Shown one piece after another: positions 53,223 to 62,838 of a DNA stretch of 64,000 nucleotides. This DNA is from Amorphophallus konjac. Its lineage: Eukaryota; Streptophyta; Magnoliopsida; Alismatales; Araceae. How positions within the stretch are numbered: the first letter of the stretch is position 1; each line of letters opens with the position of its first letter. Location: the NCBI GenBank assembly GCA_022559845.1, contig CM040128.1, positions 221,449,643 through 221,513,642 of the forward strand. The letters are read 5' to 3'. The notes beneath the pieces were generated by a model. That model made no database searches and was not told the DNA's origin. It saw only the letters and a program-made list of their open reading frames with translations. The position numbers and the translations under genes are program-made.

Positions 53223-54143
53223 TCGTGATTATACCGTTATTATCGCCTTTCTATGTCCTTTGTCATATTTTGGACTCTTTTCTATCAAAGTTGTCATACG
53301 TGTCTACAAGCTTGATTATTGAAATTCTATATTGGCTATATAAACAAGAGTGGATGTCAAAACACATGATAAATGCCTGCGCATATAGGGCCCGATCTGG
53401 TCCTGGGAGGAGCACCCGAAAGTACTTGTGCCCATGGGAGTTAAAATGATAAGGTATCTGGCATTATACCGAGTACTTGACTTGCTTGATTGGACATTCC
53501 ACACACATCTTGTACTTGAATCGAACTTGACTTTACATGAAATGTGTGGCCCGAAAGAGGGTAATTTACTTGCTTGATACATGATAGCCAAAGTTCTTGA
53601 CATGACTCGATAATTGTACTTGCTTGAATACCTTGAATATACTTGTCATCTTGTTGGAAGTTCATGATTAAATTCATCTTGTTTCTTTGATATTACATTC
53701 TCTCTATCTTGTCGTTTCATGCGAGCATGCATAGCTTTATTGCATTCATGAAAATGTAATTACTTAAACCACTTGCTAGTACTTGAGATATAATTTCCTA
53801 CTGAGCGTTCGCTCATTCCGTTTGTCCCTTTCTACTTTTCAGGTAAGTCCGACGACGATGGAAGTCAATCGGATGGGAATGGTCAAGAGTGAAAGTGATA
53901 GAGCTTCTACAAGTGTCGTCTAGTCTTTTCTATAGTTTCTTGAGTCAAATATGTATTCTTTTCCTTTTTATTTAACAGAGTATTGGATTTGTAATAGTCT
54001 ATCCATTATGAAATAAAGGATTGGGTTATCTTGCTATTTTGCGCATCTCTGTCTTTGTGTCGAATACACGACCACTCTGATTGACATGATTGATATAGAC
54101 ACGTCGCGCATCTCCGGGTATCTTCCGCGCTCGGGGCGTGACA
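53223..54143 (+). repeat. Inverted copy of the LTR first 921 bp
   Basis: It is the reverse complement of 50067-50987 without indels and with a few substitutions, so with the full LTR it forms a large inverted repeat around a 2.2-kb spacer. The junction at 53222 has a 3-base overlap (ACA) between the LTR end and the inverted segment. Confidence 0.9.
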
Positions 54144-55244
54144 CCCGCGTAGTTCATAATGATGGATCGGAAGGTTCTCCAACCCCGCGCCGTTGATTTC
54201 AATGATCTACACCAAAGTCTCCCTGAATTGCTCCCTTTGGTAAAGAATCAACCGAACTTGGTTTCGTTTATGACCGATCATCGGAAGATATATTATTCTC
54301 TTGTTCTTCAATACTATGGCAATATGTTTTTCAAGAACAACAAATACATGACCGTGGTGAATGGGCACATTCTTGGGATCCCCGAAGAACAGCTAGCTAA
54401 TGCTTTTAGGATGCCTCCTTCTGGCGAACTTCATGGGGAGGCAATGATAGATGAAGATGTGGCATTTGAACTACTCACCGGGGAAGACATGCAAAATAGA
54501 ACAGTCAGTGGCTTAAACGCCAATCACTTTCCCCAATTGCAGCGCATTCTCCATCATATGGTGACCACCATCCTGCTTCCTAAAGCAGGAGGAAGAGAGA
54601 AAGTCATAGACCAGCAGATTTTTATAATTGCTAATTTGATACAAGGGCAACCGATCAACTTTCCTACCCTTTTCTTTCAGCATATCACTGCTTGTCTCCA
54701 TAATCGGAACCGCACCGTTCCTTATGCAGCCGCCTTAACTACAGTATTCCTTTTGGCTGCCATTGATTTGAGCAAGGAACCTTATCAAACCTTGCGTGAA
54801 GGAGATATCTACATGGTTCATTCAGTATGCAAGAATATGGGCTATGAGAAAAATGCTCAAGGGCGTTTGGTTCGGCATCTGAAATAAGTGAAAGACAAAG
54901 ATTCTGCGGCTGATTCTGATGCGGACGAAGAAGAAGCCAAGGCTGAACCTGCACAGGGCGGAACTTCCAGCGCCTCACCCGCCTCCACGGATGTTCATGG
55001 GATACAATTGACGGTGGAGACCTTGAGTGGTGATGTGAGTGAACTAAGGGAGACAGTGGATATTCTTACTCAGGATGTGGCCGAATTGAAGCTTAATCAT
55101 ACCACATATCTCCAGGAATTCCAATCCATCAACACATCCCTTGACTATCTCAAAACTGCCATGGATGCTCAAACCAAACAGTTCGAAGTCATTGTGGATT
55201 ATATTCGCCGACCTCCTCCACCGCCTTCCTCCGGGTCTGAATGA

Positions 55245-55747
55245 GTCCTGTCGCTTCCAGTTGGCACTTGCTACTTGTACTCCCGGCTCCCCTTGTTTTT
55301 GTTGATGACAAAGGGGGAGAGTTATCTAGAGTTATCTAGCTATAGCTATCTACCAGTATAGTACCTATGTTATGTGTGCTTGCATGTTTGTTGCATGTTT
55401 GGCTGGTGTTGCTTGCTTGCATTGTCGCCATGTCCGTAGTGAGTCTTGCAGTCGTGTAATATTTATCATCATCATTGCAAAATAATACATGATCATGTTG
55501 TTTCTTGTAATCATACTCAAACATTTTACGAAGGCTTTTTAAGTGTGGCTGTGAAAATCCTCTTTTTGGTTGTGAATGTCATTCCAACTCAATGAATATT
55601 ACTATTTGTGGTTATGCGTGTGCTTTCTTGCATGGAAACCATTTATATGAGATGGAAGTGTTTAAAACTGCAACAAAGACCACACTCTAGTCACCGGGTT
55701 TATATCATACCACATAGCATCATTGTCATCATCAAAAAGGGGGAGAT
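55245..55747 (+). promoter_or_regulatory. Copia-2 3' non-coding region with polypurine tract
   Basis: AAAAAGGGGGAGA at about 55735-55747, directly before the LTR, is the polypurine tract. A second similar tract (gacaaagggggaga, about 55307-55320) lies 430 bp upstream and could be a duplicated or central tract. No ORF with protein features is present. Confidence 0.75.
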
Positions 55748-57460
55748 TGTTTGACCCCGAGGTTATGATGTATGGATGTATATGTTTTGATGATTAATGA
55801 ATGCAATGTGTGATCATGGTTTAGAGTGTACTGGCTTCCTACTCTTATGAATATCTTTTTGATCATGTGGTGAAGATTGTTTTATACTCAAAATGCTTTG
55901 TAAATGGTCAATTTAACAAATGAGCAAGCAAACTGAAGACCGATGGTGAATTCAGGCAAACTGATGAAGGAAACACGTATATGTGGTTTGTTATGGATCT
56001 TTCATTCAAATGGGAAATGAAATCTATTTTGAATTGGCCTACCTTGGTAATATCTTTTAAGTCCTACTTTCATTAAAGAGAGTTGAAATGAATGGTTATT
56101 TTTTAAGCACTATGATGTGTATCAATCTGACGTTTACTTGGCATTTTTACAGGTTCGGAGAGCTTCCTACATTCACATTTCATCATGCTTTTAACTCTGA
56201 AGAAGTTGGTATATTATTCTCTTTCTCTGGGTTATTGGGCCTTCTGGAACAGCAAGAGTCGACACTTGGTGTCGACACTTGGTTCCAGAATGTGTTCCTA
56301 GCAACCAGTTTTGGAGGTGTCGACACTAGGTGTCGACACCTACTAAAAACTGGTTCTGGCAGCTTCTGTCTGCTAACCTGAACATCAGGTGTCGACACCA
56401 GGTGTCGACACCCATTGTCCAGGTTTGTTTTTTGAGCTTCTTGTTAGTGTTTTGCCCAAAGTGTTGACACCTGGTGTCGACACCTATGCGGAGCCGTGAA
56501 TTTGGACTTTTTGCGTCCACGAACCTTTTGTCAACCCACTCCCATCGATCTGCCTTGTTTTACTCCAGGTTTCATGGATCTTGTCCCCAACGTGTCCCTT
56601 GACCGTTCTGGTCACATATAGCCATCTCTATGGCCTCAAACCTAAGAAAGGAGATCTATCTTTTTATTTTTGAGCTCTCTCTCAAAACTCTGCAGGTGTA
56701 AGACGCAAGCAGCGGCTCCAGGGCTTCTCCCTTGCTGTTCCGAGCTTGTATGTGAAGGGAAGATGGTGGATTCAAGTCTTCAATCAATCCACTACTGGAA
56801 GCTGCATGGAAAATCAAGTTACAACCTCATTTTTGCAAGAATCGTTCATCTTCTTTCAAGAACCGTCCTCAAACTGTAGGAGCATTCAAATACCTTCAAA
56901 GGAGAGAAAGGGGGAGCTCTAAACCACTACCAATCTTCTCAAGTCTTTGCTGATTGATTTTGAACATTTGCTGTAATACTTGATCATCTTGAAACACATT
57001 CGTGTGTGTGTGCTCGTGATCTGTGATACGAGTGTGTGTGTGTGTGTGTGTGGTGGCCGAGGTAGGCTACCGTGTGTGTGTTGGCTGTCATTACAGCGTG
57101 TGTGTGGCTCATCTCATAGTGGAGCATTAATCCTCACGTGTGAGGGGTGGACGTAGGGGACACATTTGTGTACCTGAACCACCTAAAAATTCTGTGCCTC
57201 CTTTGTGGTTTGTTCTTCGTGGTTTGAATGAGTGGGCTTCACGGTTAGCTGAGCGTTTTCTTTCTCCGTCTTAAAATTCATATTTGTACTTCGTGTACTC
57301 GCGAGAGAGATCTTGTTCGGGTAAGGTTGAGTGTTTGCTTAACTAGAATTATTTCTAGTTTGAGGTTTTCCTTCCTACTAGCATTTCAATTAGTAATATT
57401 TTTTATTTGGCCAATCAATTCACCCCTCCCCTCTTGATTCCCTCCCTTCGGGACCCAACA
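55748..57460 (+). repeat. 3' LTR of Copia-2
   Basis: The LTR is 1713 bp, TGTTTGACCCC ... GACCCAACA, followed by the CATGC duplication. It carries the GTCGAC array at 56256-56485 and the GT-rich hairpin region at 57000-57115. Confidence 0.9.
56256..56485. repeat. GTCGAC palindrome array in Copia-2 3' LTR
   Basis: Four sites at about 56256-56280, 56314-56341, 56386-56412 and 56459-56485. The second and third are intact here where the 5' LTR copy has gttgac or gtcaac. The ancestral LTR therefore had intact pairs, and CpG decay has since hit different copies. Confidence 0.85.
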
Positions 57461-58009
57461 CATGCTTCCTGCTCCTCCAGTACATCAAACATTCCTACCC
57501 ATGTCAAACAAAAGCCAAACATGCATGCAAAGAAATCTAATGTGGAACACCAAGCTCCAAAACAAAACAATGCTTCATGTCACTATTGTGGTGAGCTTGG
57601 ACATCTAATGCATGACTGTAGTTTGATGAAAGAGGATGATTTGAATGCTTGTAGGATGCATGACAGTAAATTTCAAGTTCATCAGAAAAAGAAGGTTGAA
57701 TGCTTTCATTGTGGGAAAATGGGTCATACTATGAAATTCGGTTGGTTGTTAAATGTTGAACCTAAATTTCACACTCAAAATCATAGACCCCCCAGACATG
57801 CTCAAAAGCCCAATGCTTATGTCCAATCAAAGAAATTGAATCAACGCGTGTATTGTCATTACTATGGTCATGTGAGACATCTTATGGATGATTGTTCTTT
57901 ATTGCACCTTGATGATATGAATGCAAGGAAATTGTGGAGAGCCACAAATTGTGGTGCCCCTAACCCCCAGGGACCCAAGATGGCTTGGGTTCCCAAAACA
58001 TCAAAGTGA
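57461..58009 (+). pseudogene. Copia-1 gag, C-terminal part with three zinc knuckles
   Basis: It continues the frame that ends at 41352 and stops at TGA about 58007-58009, after MAWVPKTSK. There are three tandem knuckle units: CHYCGELGHLMHDC (intact), CFHCGKMGHTMKFG (last Cys changed to Gly) and CHYYGHVRHLMDDC (second Cys changed to Tyr). The linkers are basic (HVKQKPNMHAKK). Copia-2 shows one knuckle at the homologous place. The end, with AWVPK and a stop, matches Copia-2, and a few bases beyond still resemble the start of pol before the homology is lost. Confidence 0.75.
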
Positions 58010-60775
58010 AGATTTTGTCTTGCAGGAATGCCTTGTGATGGAAGAAGCTGTCAATAGAATAAAATTCCTCCAAGGCAAGAAATTTGATGAGCTATTGTGG
58101 TAATACATTCCACTTTTACTTCCACGTTTGAATAACAATCTTTTGCAATTGTTCATAGAGTTTATTAGATTTCACTCATGTTTTCTTGTGTGAATAACTA
58201 TAATTTTGTAGTTGTTCATAGAGTTGTCTATTGTTCACTCGTCTCTTTTTGTGGATAAAAGTTGAACTTTACACATAGAGCACACACACTCTTACATCCA
58301 TACACATCACATCTTTTTGAAAACTTGTGAATACAAATAAAAATTAGTAATCTGTCACCTTGATGTACAGACTTGCATATACTTCATATTCATATGCATG
58401 AATGCCATGATTAACCGGTATATAAAATGGTGTCAGTGGAAAGGTAGATTAAGTCCACCTGGAAGCTTTCATCATGCATGAGTGTGGTCTTCGGACCTAC
58501 GTACTTCGCCACATACCGGCAATCAACTTGCTTGAATGCATCATTTTGACATGCTTGAATGTATATAATTTACATCCGTCTCTTTTTGAACTCTTCTACG
58601 ACCAAACAACCTTGTTAAATAAACTTGCATTGATTCAGGCATGAATGCCTCATGACTCATCTTAACAAGGTCATTTTGGTTTGTCAACCGTGCATACACT
58701 TAGGGGGAGACAAAACATTGATAAGGCTAATTCATGTTCTACTATCTGTTCAATCACTCACTTCATATGGAACCTTGATACAACTGACTTCATTCAATAA
58801 GGATCTCTGTTATTCCACTAAACACTTTTAAGGATTCTTAAACCCCTACATTAAAGTCAAGTGACTCGTGAGGAAAAAGCTGCCAGTCCCTCCAAAAATT
58901 GAATAAGTGTGATTTGACATCGAGTACATCGGGAATCCCCCCTGAAATAAAGGAGGAAACTCGTATCGGAAATTGTCTTATCCACATTATCATAAATGAC
59001 GATACCGAGTAACCGGGAACTGCCCCTGAGATAAAGGGCATGCCTCATGTCAAAAGGTTAGTCATGTTGCTATTTAAAATAAATATAAAATTGTATGGGA
59101 CTGTGCGAAGCTACCAAAAGCCGAGCATTTTGTATTGAAATGTAGGGATTAGAGATTCTTCTTAGTGTTACTTAGAACATATGATTATCCATATTGTTTT
59201 GAAAGTCATTCTTCATCGTTCACATGTTGAATCTGAGCTTGATTGTTTGAATGTATTTTCTGAATTAGTTGATGATCAATGGTTAAGCAGTACGTCTACT
59301 TGTAAGCACAACCATGTTAATATTGTTCATGGACATAATTGCTCAAATCTATTGCATTCTTCTTATACCTATCCCTAAGGGACCTTTATGCTTGATTTTA
59401 TAACTATGTATGCTTGCTTGTCTGCCTACAAGCTCAAAATACATTATAAGAACTCAATTGTTGAACCCCCCACAATTGAAGTACATAACTCACTTTGAAT
59501 CTGCAATCGCACTCATATTCCCTGAATTTCCTCTAAAATGGATTTTGCTGAAGAGAAAACCATGTCTGTTTGATTGTTGAACTGAGTCGGTTAGAAACAC
59601 TCCCATGTGACCAACTAAAAATTGTGATGGGTAAAAGGAATACAAATTCTGATTGAAATGTTTTTGTGCGTTGAGTTACTACTCTGACATTGTGTACATT
59701 CCTCAGAATTTGTCTCATAATTCATTGACCACGAGTTCTGATGCACAGGGTTATTAGATTGCATTTGGTGACCCTAACATGTTTTAATCTTCAGTTCAGT
59801 GAACTGCTCAGAAGGAAGGAGATAAGGTAAGTAATCCTGGCTTTACAGCTATTCATGAGGATGAAGTGTGCTCAATTGAAATTTGGTCTATTCTGTGCAA
59901 CAATCCAGTTTCAATGATTTATGTTGGTTATTAGAAATGAAAGCTTGCATGTTTAATTGAATTGATCATCTTAGTGTGGTTATTTGATTTCTCGTGTCCA
60001 AGATCAATCTTTTTAGTTGAACAACCCACATATTGCCCAATTTATGTTTATCATTTCGTGGATACCAAGTTTGATTCATTTGGTCTTCAATTCACTGCAT
60101 TCCTCTTGATTCTTCAAAGTGCAGAAGAAGTGTCGACCCATAAGGTCGACCTTTTACCCATGCTTCTTCTTTTTTTCTCACAAGACAGAATTGTCTCCAA
60201 AATGTGTCGACCCACAAGGTCGACACTTTTGTTTCGAAACCCGGTTTGTGAACCGGACCGTAGGGTTCACTCCTCACACCAGTTGCTCTCTTGGTTCGAA
60301 CCCAAGGTCACTTGGGTCTCTCTTTTGGCCGAACCTGATCGAACCCTGTTCCTTAAACCCCCCTCTCTTCTCCTTAAACCCTTTCATCACCCATTCTCTC
60401 CTACCCGAACTTTCCATCCGCAACACCCCACGGACGATCCTCCCCTTCCCAAGCCTCCGCGGCTCCTCCTCTCCACTCCTCCTCCAGCCCTCGTTTCTCT
60501 CCGTCCACCCCATCTCTTCCAAGAGCATCCTCCGGCGAGTGGCGGTGTTCAACCCTCCTTCTTCCTCTTGAAGCTATCGCGGCGCCCTCCTTCGAAGCTC
60601 ATCCGGTTGGAGAAGGTGCTGCTTGTGGTGTGAACTCCAGCCAGTCAGAGGAAGCCCTTCATCTGCTCGAGGGTATTACTACCGGTCACCTTCCACTTGC
60701 TCAAGAGTTCATCCACCTGATTCAGTGAAGACCGGATAGTGTCAGCATCTATTTGAAGCTATACAAACTGCATCC
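58010..60775 (+). other. Copia-1 non-coding stretch between gag and the extra ORF
   Basis: No integrase, RT or RNase H is found on either strand. It contains a purine tract (cttagggggagac, about 58698), an imperfect direct repeat of about 84 bp with small hairpins (58876-59050), two GTCGAC palindromes (60128-60228), and a pyrimidine-rich leader-like stretch (60350-60600). ORFs in it (59962-60633 and 60119-60571) are low complexity and not protein-like. Confidence 0.55.
60128..60228. promoter_or_regulatory. GTCGAC palindromes upstream of Copia-1 extra ORF
   Basis: 60128-60154 (AAGTGTCGACCC ... GGTCGACCTT) and 60203-60228 (TGTGTCGACC ... GGTCGACACTT), 75 bp apart. They have the Copia-1 version of the arm (CCC), not the Copia-2 version, as in its own LTR. 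Confidence 0.75.
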
Positions 60776-61643
60776 ATGGCACCCAAGAAAAGATCTGTGC
60801 TAGAACGAGAGGAAGACCGCATCCAAACTGAGCTAAGGCGTAAAGACAAGGAAGCCCAGGTTGAAAGAAGGAAAAGAGCCTCTGAGACGAAGATGTTGGC
60901 TGAAAGGAAAGTGTTGCGACCTCGTGCGGTTGATTTCAGGAGCATAGAAAAGAATCTGCCAAGGTTAGTCGAACTCTTAAGGAAGCAGCCAAATTTAATT
61001 TCCTTCATGTCAGATCACCGGAGAGTTTATCATTCCCTAGTTCATCAATTGTATGCAAATATGGTTGTCAAAAATGATGAACTGTACACTGAGATAAATG
61101 GGCGTTCTATTTCTTTAACTCCTCAGTTGATAGGAAAAGCTCTAAATTTGCCTTGGGATAGTGGGGTGATTTATGAAGAAGCCATTTGTTTTGAAGAACT
61201 TGCATATGAACTAATGACGGATAAGGTAGCAACACCAGGGTGTGTACCAAAGCTCAATGCAAATGAATTCCCATCCCTTCAGAGAATTCTGCATCACATG
61301 ATGACCACTATTCTATTGCCAAGATCAGGGTCTAGAGAACAAGTAACTGACATGCACAAATTCCTATTTGTACAAATCATGAGTGGAGAACTGGTTAACT
61401 TCCCAGTGGTGATGATGGAGTACATAACTAGCTGCAAGAAGTCCAAGAACCGAAATTTACCTTATGGAGCTGCTTTAAAACCAATTTTTCAGTCCTTGCA
61501 TATTGACTTGAGTAAGCAGGTCAGTCATCCAATTAAGGAAGCCGACATCTACACTATCCCATCCATCTGCACCAACATGGGATATGAATTGATAAATGGT
61601 GTTCTTGTTCGCACACTTCTGTCAAAGAAAGGTAAAGCCCCGG
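60776..61643 (+). pseudogene. Copia-1 extra ORF, truncated by Tat-R insertion
   Basis: ATG at 60776 (context gcatccATGG) opens 289 codons without a stop up to the LTR insertion at 61644; the last 19 codons of the apparent frame come from the LTR. The N-terminus is a long basic/acidic helix (REEDRIQTELRRKDKEAQVERR), then the core shared with the Copia-2 extra ORF (RKVLRPRAVDF, NLISFMSDHRRVYHSL, LNANEFPSLQRILHHMMTT, NRNLPYGAALKPIF, DIYTIPSICTNMGYE). About half of the residues agree, including runs such as QRILHHM. It is open while gag has stops. The function is unknown, and the acidic/coiled-coil C-terminus is lost beyond the insertion. Confidence 0.75.
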
Positions 61644-61934
61644 TGATAAGTGTGTATTTATATGAGTTAATTTATGATATTCACACTTTTTATGAGCTTT
61701 AATGTTAGTAATTGTGCACTTATCACACTTAACATCAATTTTTGATCAAAATACTTAGTTTGATAAAATTATTATAATTTGAGCAATAAATATGTTATTT
61801 TGCAGGCACTCGACAAGAACTCCACAAATCTGCGCAAAAATGAGCCAAAACCCATGGCCGACCAAGCCCAATCTTAATTCAAAAGAAAAAGAAAAAGAAA
61901 AAGAAAACTATAAATCGATATATGTTCATATATA

Positions 61935-62039
61935 TATTTTATGTTTGAATAATATATATATATATATATATCTATTTATATATATAGATATATCTCTATC
62001 TATCTATTTATATTTATATATATCATATCACTATATATC

Positions 62040-62070
<31 letters not shown>
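61935..62070. repeat. AT-rich microsatellite in Tat-R LTR
   Basis: Interrupted (AT)n and (TATC)n runs, including about 30 uninterrupted AT bases near 62037-62067. It is located in U3. Confidence 0.9.
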
Positions 62071-62072
<2 letters not shown>

Positions 62073-62831
62073 CAAATAAAGAAAAGAAAATTAAAAAGAA
62101 GTAAATGAATTTCAATACATAGTTATATCTTTATATAGAATATAGTTACATATATATGTATTCCTACATATGCATATATATTATACATGTTACATAGTAT
62201 ATATCATATACATATACAACACGTTGGCGGATTCACATCCAACGGCTTTCACATGCAAGGCTTCACATCTTCACGCCAAATGGGCTTCAACGTGGGGGCC
62301 ATGCAACCTATATATATCAACATATATATAAAATGAACCAAGTTACAAATTACAATGTCTTCACATGGCTTTGGCAGATGTGATATGCACCAAAGGTGTT
62401 CACGTGGTGGAGGTTCACGTGGACCATGCAAACACACCAAGCCATCTTTTTTCAACGTGGTGGGGCTTCAGCATGCTCCACACAATGGAGACAAGACAAT
62501 GCAAGATGCAACAGGGTGGATCAAAATGCGAAATGGCCATGGGCTCCTTCGGTACAGGTGGAGGTTCCACTTCGATGCATAGTTGGGGTCTTGTCGCGTC
62601 CTCCACAGCAACGCAAGACGTCGGCCAAAAGGAGGACGTCAACTGCGGCAAGGCCAGCTACAGGGCACATGAGAACGTCGGCAAGGTAGTCAAAAGGGCT
62701 TCGGCAGTGGGCGGCCTTCAACGTTTTCAAACGGCTTTTGGCTTCGGCAGATACACGGGATTCACACGTCTCCATTGGCTGGGCTTCACAAGCAACGGCA
62801 GAGAGCAAGAAACAGAGGGTTGTGTAAAGAC

Positions 62832-62838
62832 TATAAAA
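62832..62838 (+). promoter_or_regulatory. TATA box of Tat-R LTR
   Basis: TATAAAA within gactataaaaggagg. It lies about 1.2 kb into the LTR, leaving about 1 kb for R and U5. Confidence 0.6.

Larger units (their letters stand above)
49347..54143. mobile_element. Rearranged Tekay-like LTR block
   Basis: Four parts: (a) 49347-50055, the terminal 709 bp of an LTR; (b) 50056-50066, 11 bases; (c) 50067-53222, a full 3156-bp LTR (TGTCACGCCCC ... TTGCTACA); (d) 53223-54143, an inverted copy of the first 921 bp of that LTR (50067-50987). Parts a and d match c with only a few substitutions. The family is related to the Tekay LTR at 12203 but is a different member. The right edge (TGACA) is followed by CCCGC, which also occurs at 49144-49148. 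No internal coding region is present. Confidence 0.88.
49033..55244 (+). pseudogene. Copia-2 extra ORF (after pol), interrupted
   Basis: The frame starts MVPKRQLLGKE at 49033, has TAG at 49150, reads to 49349, and is then broken by the rearranged LTR block. The 206-bp stretch 49144-49349 is repeated at 54144-54349, after which the frame continues to TGA at 55242-55244, with TAA at 54885-54887. Total length is about 400 residues. The core (RKVLQPRAVDF, NLVSFMTDHRKIYYSL, LNANHFPQLQRILHHM, NRTVPYAAALTTVF, DIYMVHSVCKNMGYE) is shared with the Copia-1 ORF at 60776. It recalls the putative plant transposon protein family, though I cannot confirm this. The C-terminus is acidic, then coiled coil (VETLSGDVSELRETVDILTQ), then a Pro run. 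No signal peptide or clear membrane segment marks it as an envelope protein. Confidence 0.75.
41353..57460 (+). mobile_element. Copia-2: SIRE-like Ty1/copia retrotransposon (decayed, with nested insertion)
   Basis: The element is 16.1 kb including a 4.8-kb nested LTR block. LTRs are at 41353-43059 (1707 bp) and 55748-57460 (1713 bp); the TSD is CATGC. The order is primer site, gag, pol (integrase, RT, RNase H, the copia order), an extra ORF, and a polypurine tract. The long gag with coiled coil and the extra ORF after pol fit the SIRE/Maximus lineage. LTRs differ by a few bases per 100 by eye. Many stops and two frameshifts make it inactive. Confidence 0.88.
37882..61643 (+). mobile_element. 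Copia-1: SIRE-like, pol-less LTR retrotransposon (with nested elements)
   Basis: The order is LTR (37882-40134), initiator-Met primer site, a gag ORF starting at 40205, interruption by Copia-2 at 41353-57460, gag zinc knuckles (57461-58009), non-coding sequence, and an extra ORF (60776-61643) cut by the Tat-R LTR. Between gag and the extra ORF there are only 2.7 kb, with no integrase, RT or RNase H, so the copy lacks pol. Compared with Copia-2, the gag also lacks most of its N-terminal domain. The right part is outside the window. Confidence 0.8.

Noticed and set aside
57000..57060. (GT)n microsatellite as a separate feature (also 39624-39640 and 42640-42655)
   Set aside because: Part of the GT-spaced hairpin region of the copia LTRs and described there; copy number differs between LTRs as expected for slippage.
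59962..60633. 223-codon plus-strand ORF before the Copia-1 extra ORF
   Set aside because: Pro/Leu/Ser-rich translation of a pyrimidine-rich leader; the overlapping 60119-60571 frame is equally open, and no homology is visible.
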